Source: Pagrus major
Taxonomy: Eukaryota > Chordata > Actinopteri > Spariformes > Sparidae
Direction: 5' to 3'
Assembly (NCBI RefSeq): GCF_040436345.1
Contig: NC_133230.1
Coordinates: forward strand, 21,648,197-21,712,196
Length of the DNA stretch: 64,000 nt
Shown in pieces: positions 14,092 through 26,000 of this stretch (position 1 is its first letter; every line of letters begins with the position of its first letter). A model generated the notes under the pieces. It saw nothing but the letters and a program-made list of their open reading frames with translations, made no database searches and was not told the DNA's origin. A program made the translations under genes and the position numbers.

Positions 14092-14097
14092 TTTATT
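14092..14097 (-). other. htra2: Probable htra2 poly(A) signal
   Basis: AATAAA on the minus strand (TTTATT on the plus strand), about 690 bp downstream of the htra2 stop codon. It lies only about 120 bp from the hif1a poly(A) signal on the other strand, so the two genes meet tail to tail. Confidence 0.55.
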
Positions 14098-14784
14098 GTA
14101 CTCCCTGTGAATAAAAACTTTAAGTCTTGAGTGCTGACAGGTTAATATGGAAGCCCATTTTTGCCAGTTAAAGAAAAAAAAGATAACCTGGCCTTGATTT
14201 TTAAAAGAAATATTCCTGTTAAGTCAATTTGATGATATATTTATCTCAAAGTTTAGACTCTCATAATCATGACTTATCTTAATTATGACTTTATGTCTCA
14301 TAATATCAATTATAATTCATAATTATGACTTACCATGGGAGTATTTTTTTTTATCAAGCTTTGTTTTCATCTTATTATTTACTTAACCAGTAGAAATGGG
14401 CTTCTATAGGTTAATGACAATTCAAATAGTTTGAATTAGACAAATTACATTGAAATTCATTGTAGTTGACAGCCATCTCTCTCTATATATATATATTTAA
14501 ACTTGACAAGTTTAAATATAGACAATACTTGGACTGATAAATATGGCTACAAAACACCCTTTTTTTTAAGATGACACTGCAGGCTTTTCTTTGTATTTAC
14601 TGAACATATATACGCTGGAACCCCCCCGCGCTTGATTGTTTGTGACACTACAAACACATGTTCATCCGACCACGCACACCATCACATTGCACAGTTTGTT
14701 TTTTTTTCTTCTCTTGAACTAATCATGTGGCCGTCTGTCCATTAGCTTAACGTAAAGTTAAGAAATGAGGTTGTGTGGTTGGTG

Positions 14785-17700
14785 TCACTCTGTGTACTCT
14801 GGAGTCATTTGCAGTCGCAGCAACTCGTCTCCTCTCTGTACCACCATGGTGATTTTGTCACTGTTGCGGACTGCCTGGTAGATCTCCTCGGAGGTGTGCA
14901 CCTTCACACCGTTTATCTCCACCACAATGTCTCCTGGTAGCATGCCAGCTCTGGAACAGGTATAACAGCATTGTGTGTTAGTGTTCCTTATGTAATTCAT
15001 CAACAATGTCCACAATGAAAAAAAAAAAAAAGATAAGATTTTCCAGACTTAGGTAAGTTAATGTGCATTTTAATTAGTGCACTACCTGGCTAACTTGGAA
15101 CCAGATTTTACTTAATGTTTTCTTGATGATTCAAGATGATGCCTGTTAGGTTCCATTTCAAGGTTTTTAATTAATATGGGAATGCTCTTTTCTGTACTAA
15201 TTGCAAATATAGCCAACCAAAACCCAATTCCACCCTCTGACATGTCTTCTCACCAAACATTACCTGCAATATCTAGAAATCCTATCTACCCAGTACAAAC
15301 ATGAGATATAAATATTCACTGGCTTAAGGGAAACACACTCTCTCTAACATTCATCATCAGCATCAAAGTTCAGGAGCAAGGAGGATCCTTTACCATTCCT
15401 TATCATCCACTGCTGCTTGGTCGGCTTACCTGCTGGCCGGGGAACCCAAGATCACTCTGTGAATCAGGATGCCGTGTGTCACGTGTGGGAAGGACGGGTC
15501 TCTCAACTTGAGTTCTGCAATGATGCTGAAGCAAACAAGAACACGACTGGTTTTAGATGCAGTGGTGTGAGCTCTGCTGTAACTACACTTCACTAAGTTT
15601 TACTGGAGGAATTTTTGATCATGAAGTGTTTTACCTCTGCGTCAGCGTCAGCATCATCACACCAATGTACCGCCGCTTCGTCTCCGACTCACCAAACCAA
15701 GAACCTTGAGGAAGATGAACAAAAACAAGGATGTGAGGATAATTTCTTTAATAAGAGAGAACAGTTGGATGCAGAAAAAAGGGTGTAATGTACATCTTAT
15801 CCCTTCTTACTCTTCTTTTTTGCTGCCTGATCAAGAAAAACTCTCAGGCGGTCAGATGGAATAGCAAAGGAGATTCCTGCAGTGACCTTCATGGTGTTTA
15901 TACCGATGACTTCACCATCCTGATTGGAGAAGATAAGACATTCAGATAAGGCCTTGTGCATCATTATGTTATTATGTTTGGCTGCCAAAGTCCAGTAATG
16001 TCTGAATAAATAAACTGCAGTTTTATTGATAGTGATAGTTGTGTCAGTTGCTAGGAGGCAACCTTTAAACACACAAAACTACATTTTAAATGTTAAACTT
16101 AACACACATCTAGAGCTGAAACGATTCATTGATTTGCTTTCAACTATCTAATTAATTGTGATTTATTTTGATAACTGTTTTAGTGAGCATCAGAGATTAA
16201 TCGACATTGAAGATGATCATTAGTTGCAGCCCAACACACATCATTCCCCACCTCAAAAAATCAGTTTACATATATCTTGTGACAACAGACAAAAAGCTGC
16301 CTGCTGCAACAATCTGTCTACAAACTTTCTGTCTGCTCAAACTTGACACAGCACAACAGTCAGAGCAAGTCCGCTGACATTTAAATGTGATGATTGTGGT
16401 GACATTTAAACAGGACTGGTGACTCACCAAGTTAATCAGGGGACCTCCAGAATTTCCAAACTGCAAAACAAATCAGTCACATCTGACATCAGGAAGCATC
16501 ATATGAGACATTTCTGAGTCACAGTAAATCTTCTCCCCACTGGCTTATTTTTTCCTGATCCATTTAATGCTACTGTTCCTAACAATCAGGGATATTTTCA
16601 GGACTTAAAACAGGTCACTTGTGAACTAAAAAAGGGGCATAAAACATTTTCCCTTACTGGTTCTCACAGTGTTCTTCCCTTATCTACATAAACTGATCAT
16701 GTGGCCATATACACCCGGTAAAACGAATTATTGCAGAATACTCACATCAATTGCTGCATCAGTCTGGATGTAGTCCATGTTTGAGTTAGACAGACCCAGC
16801 TCCTTACTGCCTCTCTGCACTGAGCTGATGATTCCTGACGTGATTGTATTCTTCAAAGCAAACGGGCTTCCCATGGCGACCACAAACTCTCCTTGTCGAA
16901 CATCAGACGACAGACCGAGGGCGAGCGTGGGTAAAGGGTTCTATGTGTCACGGTAGAGACAGAGCAGGTCAACATTACATCCTCACTCCTCAGGTCATTT
17001 TCTTTTTATCTCTAGAGGAGCTTACTATTTTATCTACAGCCTGTTTTCTTCCTGCAATGACCCCATCATGTAAGTGTCCCGCTTTCTTATAAAGACGTTG
17101 GATCAGCCTTTAGTGCGTCTATCACTGTGCTGCTTTTAGATGGTGAAACAGAAGACTATTCATGAGTTTTGGTCTTTCAGCGTATGTATGAATCACAACC
17201 TTGTTATTCTCTAGAGGAAACAATACAGGCAAAACATACAATACAGTCATTCTATACAGGAAGCTATTTAAAAGAGGTTGTCTGATGTAAGTGAGGACCT
17301 TGACTTTGAGACTTTTTCATACACTGCATACTGTTTAAGAGAACTTGAACTCATGCACTCTGAACATGCCCTCTTGGGGAGACATATTTGTAAAACGTGC
17401 ATCCAGTAAGATAAAAAATTAAACAGATATTATTTAATTTGCTTCTCACCCTCGCAGTGATTTTGATGGTGGCGATGTCTGCAACTGGATCAACATCTTG
17501 CACAGTCGCATTGTACACGTCTCCGTTGGTGAGCTTCACACGGACGCCCCTCTTGTTGGCCACAACGTGCGCATTGGTCACGATGAGGCCATCACTGCTG
17601 ATAATGAAACCAGAGCCATTTGACACCGGGACTTCTCTTCCTGAAAATGGGTGCCTGTGAAACAGCAAATGCAAATCATACTCAGCCCGGAAGCAAAATG

Positions 17701-18710
17701 TATTATTTGAGTTAATCCACACAGAAACTCAGATTCTGAGAAGTGAAACCGGGGCTTTTGGGGCCCTTGAAGGTCATGACAAAGGACTATCTAGTTCTCG
17801 CTGCAACACAGTGCATAATGTCAAAACTGTTATTTCTTCACATTCTCATGCCATTTTTTTTTTTTTATGTTTACAATTTAAATTCTTACATATTGCACTT
17901 TTACTACATTAAAGAAGTTGACAAGACAGATGTTACACTACATTCTGTGACCTGAGGGCATTTCATCTGTGTTGCCTCCTCAAATGTTTTATTATACTTT
18001 ATCACATTCTTTACTTTGATAAATGTGTCCCCATAATATTTAGATACATACTTGTATGCAACACACTCCAAATACTGTGGCTGTGACTACAATCAAAATA
18101 ACATCTGTAATGTGAAGCATGATAAACAAACATCTGCAGCAGCAACATCGCTGAAATTCCTACTCGGGTCTCATAAGTGGGTGTAACTCATGCTACGAAT
18201 TCATTTCCATTCCACTTATTCCATGTGGCGTCTTTTTCAGTCAACTCACCTGCCAATGATTTCGATGTACACGACAGCTGGAGTCGACTTTTCGACCACA
18301 TCTGCAATAAAGTTGTATTTATACCGGGGGCTGTCAGGTTTATAGGGAGAGGCACACTGAGCTGATGGCAGGATGAGGTCAAGATACCGTCCGGTTATCG
18401 AGACTCTTCTGTCCTTGGCTTTATCGTCTTTTTCACTGTCCAGAAGCGCCGCACCACACAGTCCCAAACCCAGCGAGACAGACCTGAGCAGAGGACAGCT
18501 GCTGCTGTCCTGACCACCTTGTCTGTCCCACCCCACTGGCGGTCCTCTGTCCAGGCTTGTGTGTCCCTCTGCTCCTCTGTGGTTACATATTACTACAGAG
18601 GACACCGGGCTGACTGTCCTGTCTGCCACACAGGTGAGTCCCCGGCTCGGACAGCGAGTATGTCTCCTCAGTGCTGAGAGAAAACACCTACTGAGAGGAG
18701 TTGCTGCCAT
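14785..18710 (-). CDS. htra2: HtrA2/Omi mitochondrial serine protease
   Basis: Trimeric protease of the mitochondrial intermembrane space, acting in protein quality control and, when released, in apoptosis. Exons on the minus strand: 18710-18250, 17654-17450, 16940-16746, 16460-16428, 15919-15811, 15704-15635, 15525-15430, 14950-14785; phases agree and give 444 residues (human 458). Residues 1-110 are an Arg-rich targeting region with a hydrophobic segment near 77-90. The trypsin-like domain starts at [17 protein letters not shown]. The catalytic triad is intact: His183 (TNAHVV), Asp213 (PVADIAT) and Ser291 (GNSGGP, in an 11-codon exon). A C-terminal PDZ domain ([18 protein letters not shown]) ends at PEYTE. 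The tetrapeptide ASPY at 120-123 sits where mature human HtrA2 starts with AVPS. The start Met was chosen because it opens the targeting sequence. Other HtrA paralogues lack this N-terminal arrangement. Confidence 0.95.
16106..16240. repeat. Degenerate MITE-like repeat in htra2 intron 4
   Basis: The stretch begins AGAGCTGAAACGATTCATTG and ends CATTAGTTGCAGCCC, with imperfect ATTAAT/TTATTTTGATAA motifs between them. This resembles a common fish inverted-repeat element (ends like GAGCTGCAACGATTA). Arms are badly decayed; no target duplication can be read. Confidence 0.4.
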
Positions 18711-18925
18711 GTTGCATCACTTCTGTCACACCGGTTCAGGAGTTTTTGGACAGCAACAACACTTTATATCCAAATATATTTACAGTGACAACGCTCCTTT
18801 TTGTGTCACTTATAACAGCGGCACTGTTCATGTAAACAAAAACAATACAGTACAAACACTTCCTTTGAATTTAACTTATCTTCGCGAAACAGAGACAGCC
18901 ACAGCAAAGAAAGCGACAACCTTAC

Positions 18926-18934
18926 ACCGGAAGT
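18926..18934 (+). promoter_or_regulatory. ETS (GABPA-type) motif in the htra2 promoter
   Basis: ACCGGAAGT, a strong ETS-family site, lies about 220 bp upstream of the htra2 start codon. GABPA/NRF-2 sites are common in promoters of nuclear genes for mitochondrial proteins, so a role for htra2 is plausible but inferred. Confidence 0.4.
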
Positions 18935-19359
18935 TTAAGTCTATTGCGAGACTGCGCTGTACGCCCCTTCTTCTTCTAGGGTTTTTGCAATTAAGGCCCT
19001 ACTGCCATCTACAGGATACAAATCACAAAACATTAAAAAGTAAAAATATTTAATGATGAAGTAAAAATGCATTTAGTGAACAGTTGAGTGTACGTCACAT
19101 TTGAGTGTTTAACTGCTTTTATGTTTGCATGTATTGTTGAGTTTCTTAAATTGCTATTATGAATGTGGAATTTAGCCACAGTTCTTATCAAGTTAGTAAT
19201 ATAATAGTAATGTTAGTAATATAATAATTGTTGAACAGACATGGATGATGTTGTAGGCTATATGTATGTTTGCAAGTTTTAGAAATAATAGGATTAAATA
19301 GTATTAGTGTAAAATAGTAAATGGTAATGATTTAATAAACCAATTAAAAAATAATGTTT

Positions 19360-19399
19360 TTCTTCCTGCCTATAGTGCCTATGCCACGGGCCGGCCCTG
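19360..19399. repeat. Terminal fragment of a hAT-like element
   Basis: TATAGTGCCTATGCCACGGG followed by CCGGCCCTG is the reverse complement of a CAGGGCCGGCCCGTGGCATA-type terminus that I recall from fish hAT repeats. No matching second end was found, so this is a truncated copy. The surrounding 18950-19900 is otherwise AT-rich with no gene. Confidence 0.35.
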
Positions 19400-19940
19400 A
19401 GGGTGGATGACCAGAGAGAAAATATGAAACTATGTTGAATGAATCTGATTTATGTAGACAAAAACAACAATTTAGTGTTTGCTGATGCTGACTTTCATTC
19501 AACTAAAATTCTACTTCCTTAATAAATAGTTCCCCTATCCAGTTTAATTATTGCTAAAGATTCAATAGTCTGTTGGATTGAGGCTGTACACCTCTTTTTT
19601 GGGCTTCAGGGTGTAGGATGCTATTTCATCAAGATGGTCATTCTTATTTATTTATCTCATTTATCAAAGTGTTGTGGAAATAAACTGTATCTTTAGCCAC
19701 TGTACTCAACTCACATCACTTAGGTTACACATGCACAGAATAAACAGTATGTGCAGGAAAAGAGGAACCCTGAGGCACTTTGAGTTTAAAAAAATAAAGT
19801 TAGCCATTATTATATATAATTTTTTAAAAAAAGTATTCAGTTAAAAGTTTCGCACTGACACATGCTATTCCTTTATTAGCCTATTATCTGCTGTGGCCAA
19901 GTGTTAAAAACCTGTTTACGAGCGACCATGAATGCATCAC

Positions 19941-19954
19941 GTCACCATGGTAAC
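19941..19954 (+). promoter_or_regulatory. RFX X-box in the ttc12 promoter
   Basis: GTCACCATGGTAAC has two half-sites with a 2-bp spacer and matches the RFX X-box consensus (GTNRCC, 0-3 bases, RGYAAC) exactly. It lies 116 bp upstream of the ttc12 start codon. RFX factors switch on genes for motile cilia, and TTC12 is needed to build ciliary dynein arms, so the location makes functional sense. Confidence 0.8.
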
Positions 19955-20069
19955 ACAACACTGAGACGTCAGAAAAGTGAGAGTAAAGTAAACTCAGTGT
20001 GGCTAAAAGCTAACACAGAGCTATCTAGCTTATCAATTAACCAACGCAGGCTATAAAGGACACGGCACG

Positions 20070-23000
20070 ATGGACAAACTTGAAGGCTTGGAGAGTTTTT
20101 TGAAGAATGTTGACAAAATAAGTGAGTAATATAAGTGTAAACCTTATTAACACTAACACAAGGTAATAGCTTGTTAGCGAATGGCTAACTTGTGTTCGTG
20201 CTGAGGGAAGCAAAACTTGCTAAAGTCATTAGTTAGCAAACTAAACAGACAGATGAAGTATTGTTTGTTTAACCTACCACAAAAGTAAATGGCATTATAA
20301 CATTGACAAAGACATTATTTCCTAAAATCGGCTCAGATAAGTTTCACCAGATAACTGCTAGCTAGTATAGTAAGCTTACATAGCTTATGTGATTATTATT
20401 GATATTGAACATGTCCGTCAAGGCTTACAATAACATTTATCATTACTCTTTTTCAGGTGAGCTAGTGAAGGATATGAAGTCTTCTGATGCCGAAGTCCAG
20501 CAAAAAGCAATGGAGGAAGCTGACCGCTACATTTCTGCTTTGGATGAACCCTGCACAACAAAAGTCAACAAGACTACAATCAACACAAACCCACCGCTCC
20601 AGCCTTCCATAGTAAAGACATGCACACAAAGTCTCTCCAAGATGGAGAACAACTCCTTCTGTTGTTCTCCATCTGTCTCAGTCATTCTCACTCTGTCTGT
20701 ATGTCTTTCTGCTATATAAAAACGAGTCCATTTAACTTTTACATATGCACAACACAAATTTTCTTGTTGTGTTTTTTTCTACCATATCCCTTTTTTAATG
20801 CAAGGATGGGCATGGTATATGGATACGGAAGCCCTAAAGGGCCATGCATTCATACATTTTATTTCCTCCGTTTTCCCGTGATAACAAGTTAATTTCATTT
20901 GTTTTCTCGAGATCTTGAGTTATTATCTCGAAATAACAACTGCCATTTTCCCAAGATAATGGGATAATTTTCTCGAGATCTCAAGATAATGAAACTTTGT
21001 TTTCCCGAGATAACAATAGTGTAGTATATTAACTCATTGCAGGAAACATCATTCAGTGTAGCAATGTCAGAGGAGCAGGAGCATATCGATCACCGCGTCA
21101 CATATCTATTCATTCAAGGCCTGACACAAGCTGAAATAGCATTATGCCTTGCTATTACAGATAATATACACATTAGTGTGGTAATCTAAAAGGGCTTCAG
21201 CTATATCGGCGGCGCAATCTAAGCGAGCCTGATTTCGTCGTTAACTACATAGCTGACCAGTTACGAGGTCCCGGGCGTCTCCATAATCTCAGGCCTATCA
21301 TATCACAGTCATTATCCGAGATCTCGAATTAATTATATCGTTATCTCTGGAAAACAAAGTTTCGTTATCTCGAGATCTCGAGAAAATTATCCTGTTATCT
21401 CAGGAAAACGGCAGTTGTTATTTCGAGATAATAACTGAGTGCATGGCCCTTTAGGGCTTCCGTACTAAAAGGCGAGATCTTGAGAAAACAAAACGATAGT
21501 GTAGTATAAGTCATTGCAGGAAACATCATTCAGTGTAGCAATGTCAGAGGAGCAGGAGCATAGTCGATCACCGCGTCACATATCTTTTCAATCAAGGCCT
21601 GACACAGGCTGAAATAGTTTCGTTATCTCGAGATCTCGAGAAAATGATCCCGTTATCTCGGGAATACGGCAGTTATTATTTCGAGATAATAACTCGAGAT
21701 CTCAAGAAAACAAATGAAATTAACTTGTTATCGCGGGAAAACGGAGGAAATGAAATGTATGAATGCATGGCCCTTTAGGGCTTCCGTACTTTAGGGATTC
21801 CGTAAATGGATATACTTGTAATCGTTATTTTTCTGTTTTACAGAGTCTTCAGAATGAAAGTCCAGGTGAGTGGGTTATTTGGTTGTCCCTTGCAATGAAT
21901 TGCAACAGACTTACTGTATATGTGTGAAAGAAAAGTTTCTCAGAGTCACACAAAACAAACAGAATACAGCAGCAAACATACTCTTGTATCAAGAACAATG
22001 TAGAATTAAAAAAAAAAAAATGTAATCAGTAAAAATGTAACTGTTCGTGGTGAAAATTTGTTGCTCAATGATACTTTACTTCAGTGCTCTGTATATTTTC
22101 CAAGAAAGTAGCCTGCCTGAACAAACACAGCTGAAAAAGATGCACTTCACTTAGTGTTAGATCAGCCACATCCTCGACTATGATGCAACCAAAGTCTCAG
22201 CTTATGTCGATCAACAATATAAAATATGTTCTCCAAAAGACAGATACTGTCTGTGTGAGAACATTTTTTGTATTAACAATCTCACAGAGTAAGAAACCTG
22301 TGGGATTTCTATTGTTACCAAAGATGCCTTTTCGAAGCCTAGTTTAAAACCTGTATTTCAGTGTTAGGTGAAAGGACATACAGAACCCTGTTGTTTTGTT
22401 CTGACCTCAATTTTAATTAATTTAAATGTGTGACAACACTCTGACAAGGGATACCTTAAAGTGTAAATTTTTATACAATGCATTTGTGGCACTCGCGCTC
22501 AAGAGTTTTTTCTCTTTTTGACCAGAGAATTTCATGAAGATTATGGAAAAAGACGCTGAAGACAGGAGAGTGAGGAGGATTGCAAAAGAGAAAAAGGCAA
22601 CTGGTGTGTGATTCTCTGTTCCTCAAAGATGTCGTTGGAAGTGAACGGTTTTCTGTAAAGGCTAACAGTGCATCCATTTATGTGTTGTATGTTGTGTCAC
22701 TGCAGCACTCAAAGACAAGGGGAATGAAGCTTACGCTCAAGAAGACTATGAAACTGCTGTGAAGTATTACAGTGATGGCCTGGCTGAACTACGGGACATG
22801 CAGCCTCTGTACACCAACCGAGCACAAGTGAATATTTTCAGCCCTTTTTTCGTGTGTGTTTTACAATGAAAACACAGATTTTGTTTTGTAGGAAAAGGGT
22901 TGGAATTTAATCCAATGAGTTGATCCCAGATTTAAGAGAAAAGTGACAATTGTTGTCCTTCAGAAGAAATCAAAGCAGGTCGGCATTTGTGTGCTGATTA

Positions 23001-26000
23001 CTGTGCATGAAGGAACTTTTGGTTTCAAGGCAACCTTATTACAATCAAAAAGTTCCTTTCCAGAGATCCTGCATCGTGATAGCTGTCTCTGTTGTATATT
23101 CATAACCAAACAGTGCTATGCCAGTAGTCATATTATGATTATTTTATTTGTGAAGCCATTTTTGTCTGTTTATCTGTTCAATGTTTAAATCTACTTAGGC
23201 TTACATCAAGCTTGGAAAGTACAAGGAGGCCATCAGTGACTGTGAATGGGCCCTGAAGGTGAGGCCTGGCTGGGAGCTGGGGTCAGTCAGTTGCTGCTCT
23301 AAAGAGAACACTGTGTTTGAAAAAGTTGACAAAGATGAATGATGTTATGAGTTCCTCCTAATTAGGTAGTTAATTTCTTTAGGTTCCCCAAACCCAAAGC
23401 ATGTTTACAATGAAAAAGGCTAGCTTTAGTTTTCGATGACGGATGTGCTCTATAAAGCAAATTATTTTCTTCCGAGTTCAGATTGAGCATTTCTGTCTTA
23501 CTGTGCTGGTATGATCAATGCAGAAACATTACATCACCATTATGTAGATTTGTGACACACTCTCTTGATCATTTTGTCTCTATCAGTGTAATGAGAGGTG
23601 CATAAAGGCTTACCTGCACATGGGGAAAGCATATCTGGCATTGAAGAAATATAATGAGGTGAGTATAATTACCTCTCATTACATGTAATCAAGCCTGTTT
23701 TTTTTCCCCACATTGCTCTTGTATATACAGATAGCTACATTTGGCGTTTCATCTAATTGTAGCAGTAACTTAGCTATATTTATGAAGGTTGTGTGCCTGT
23801 AATAGAGAAGGGTATAAGCATGAAGCAGTCCTAATCTCTCAGTAGTCTTCCGTAAATTCGGTTTTATAGGTATTTAGGTCCATTTATTGGAGAATGGGTT
23901 TGTATTAAACATTGATAGCTGGTAAAAGTTTTTATTTAGTACAGTGATTGCAAGGTGCATTATAGTTTTCTATACACCACACTCTTGTGCTGAGATACTA
24001 GGCTGTCAAAGTTGCCAGAATCATATTGATTTCCATGTCTCTTAAAGAGACCAGTGAAGCACATCATACAACCAGTGATGAACTTAATCCTTCTCTTTTC
24101 AGTCCAAAAACTGCTTCCAAAAGATATTGGAGATTGAACCTGCGAGGGAGAAGATGATGAAAGGTAGTGACGTTTTTTTTGTTTTTTTTCAGAGGTCATG
24201 TTATGAAAACGTTTCTGTATTCAAGTCCTTTTGTGATAATTGCCCTTGCAGGTTATTTTCCCCATTAATCCTTTAAATGACTATTTTTTGTCAAACCAAC
24301 AGTCAGACTCTTCATATGCGAGAATACATTTAAAAGAAAAGCAGAAAATCCTTAGACACTGGAAAATATGACAAAGTGACTTTACTTTTTCAGGACACAG
24401 ATTACCTCAAAATTGCCAAGTAAAGTAGACAAATAATTTTAAGTTGTTCAGACTTTTTAGCTTGACAATAGTTGACTTTACTTGGCAAGTCTGAGGTACA
24501 TGGCTTCCTGACTTTTTAAAGTAAAGTCAACTTTTAAAATTTACAGTGCATTTAAGAAGGCTGGAAGCAGCAAATGTTTTGTTGCAGTTCTCAAACATAA
24601 TGGGCTAAATGTTTGGTTAGAGCTTGTGGCTGTCGTGCAGTTTTACAGTCTATTTGCAATTTTCATATGTTGGTGTAGCATTACATTTGTAATACAAGGG
24701 CAGTGAATGTTTAATAGGTAGTGGCTTGGTTATCTGAGGAGACTTTCAGTTCACTCTTTTCTGTAACAGGGTAACTACAGTTACTTCTATGGAATAACTT
24801 TCAGTCCGATCACAGTCTGCTTTCTCTTCTTCCCTCTTTTTATCTCTTTATTTTTCTTCACGCAGAATACCTGATGCAGGTGGATTCGGAGGCAGAGAAG
24901 GAGAGTCAAGAGATGAAAGCAATGCAAGAGTTTGACAAGCGAGATGGGAATGCCAAAATAGTGCCCGAGCTGCTGGAGAAGCTGTCGAGGCCTGGCCAGG
25001 CTTCCTTCTACTACTGTGGGGGATGTGAGATTCTGTCACAAGCAGTAACTGACTGTGAGTGATTGTTCTTTTTGGTAGAAGCTTGTCACAATTATCTTTC
25101 TCCTTCAATCTCTTTGTGCCCACTCTTACCTCAATAGTCTGCTTCACTGGTCCACCTCTTTACCATTTCTATCTACTCACAGAGAACATCTTCGGCCATC
25201 AGATGAGGCAGGGCTACAAAAATAAATAATTTCCTGTCTTGCTCTGTGACAATGGAAGAAAGGGGGGAAAAGTAAAGTCTACCTACTTTACTTTTCCCCC
25301 CTTTCTTCCATTGTGAATAGTGGTGGACAGGGGCCCCGGAACATGCAAGAGATTATTACTGTTGTATATATTTCAGGGCAAGAGAAAGCTGTTGTCAGAA
25401 GACCCAGAATTTCTTGCAGCATTTCTGACCAAGAAAAAGCAACTCATAAAACTTCATTGACAAAAGAGCATTGGTCCAATCAGGTACCACTCAAAAGAAG
25501 AGGCAACAACAACATGCATCTTGTTGCTGCTCTCATACAGGCCTTGTATAACTTCAGGTTCTTCTACCACACAGCCAAGGCTGATGATATTGATGGTGTG
25601 AAGCTTGACGCTCAGCATACCATTAGCAATAAAAAAAATGTAATTTTAATTTAATTTAAATTGTAGTACACCATATTCCTTTGCACTGGCTGTCGACTGC
25701 AGAATGGTAAGCATTTATATCCTTTTTACAAGGTAAATTAAATGTCCTCATTCAGATGAATAAAAGTGCACAGTCAAATTATATAATGCCTGTCTCAGTG
25801 TCATTCAACTGAAAAGGGCAAAACTTCAATAACTCTCACCTGAAAGCTGAAAACCATTCCTCACTGTACCTTACTCTCTCAACATATTTTATTTATTCTT
25901 TCCTCTAGTGCCCTTGACTGCAAACCCATGAACAATACAAGCTAAACTGAAACAGGAGACACCTTTGTGTTTCTCTAAAACCTTGAGGTTACTTGGTGAT

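Noticed and set aside
16844-17092. Plus-strand open frame over htra2 exon 3
   Set aside because: Antisense shadow of the protease exon, with no start context or homologue.
18559-19053. 164-codon plus-strand open frame over htra2 exon 1 and its promoter
   Set aside because: It is antisense to the htra2 targeting sequence and has no recognisable domain; a shadow of GC-rich coding sequence.
20824-21804. Interpretation of the repeated CTCGAGATCTCGAG blocks as restriction-linker or cloning-vector contamination
   Set aside because: The blocks are degenerate, occur within a transposon that has proper inverted ends and an exact target duplication at a second locus, and accompany a transposase remnant.
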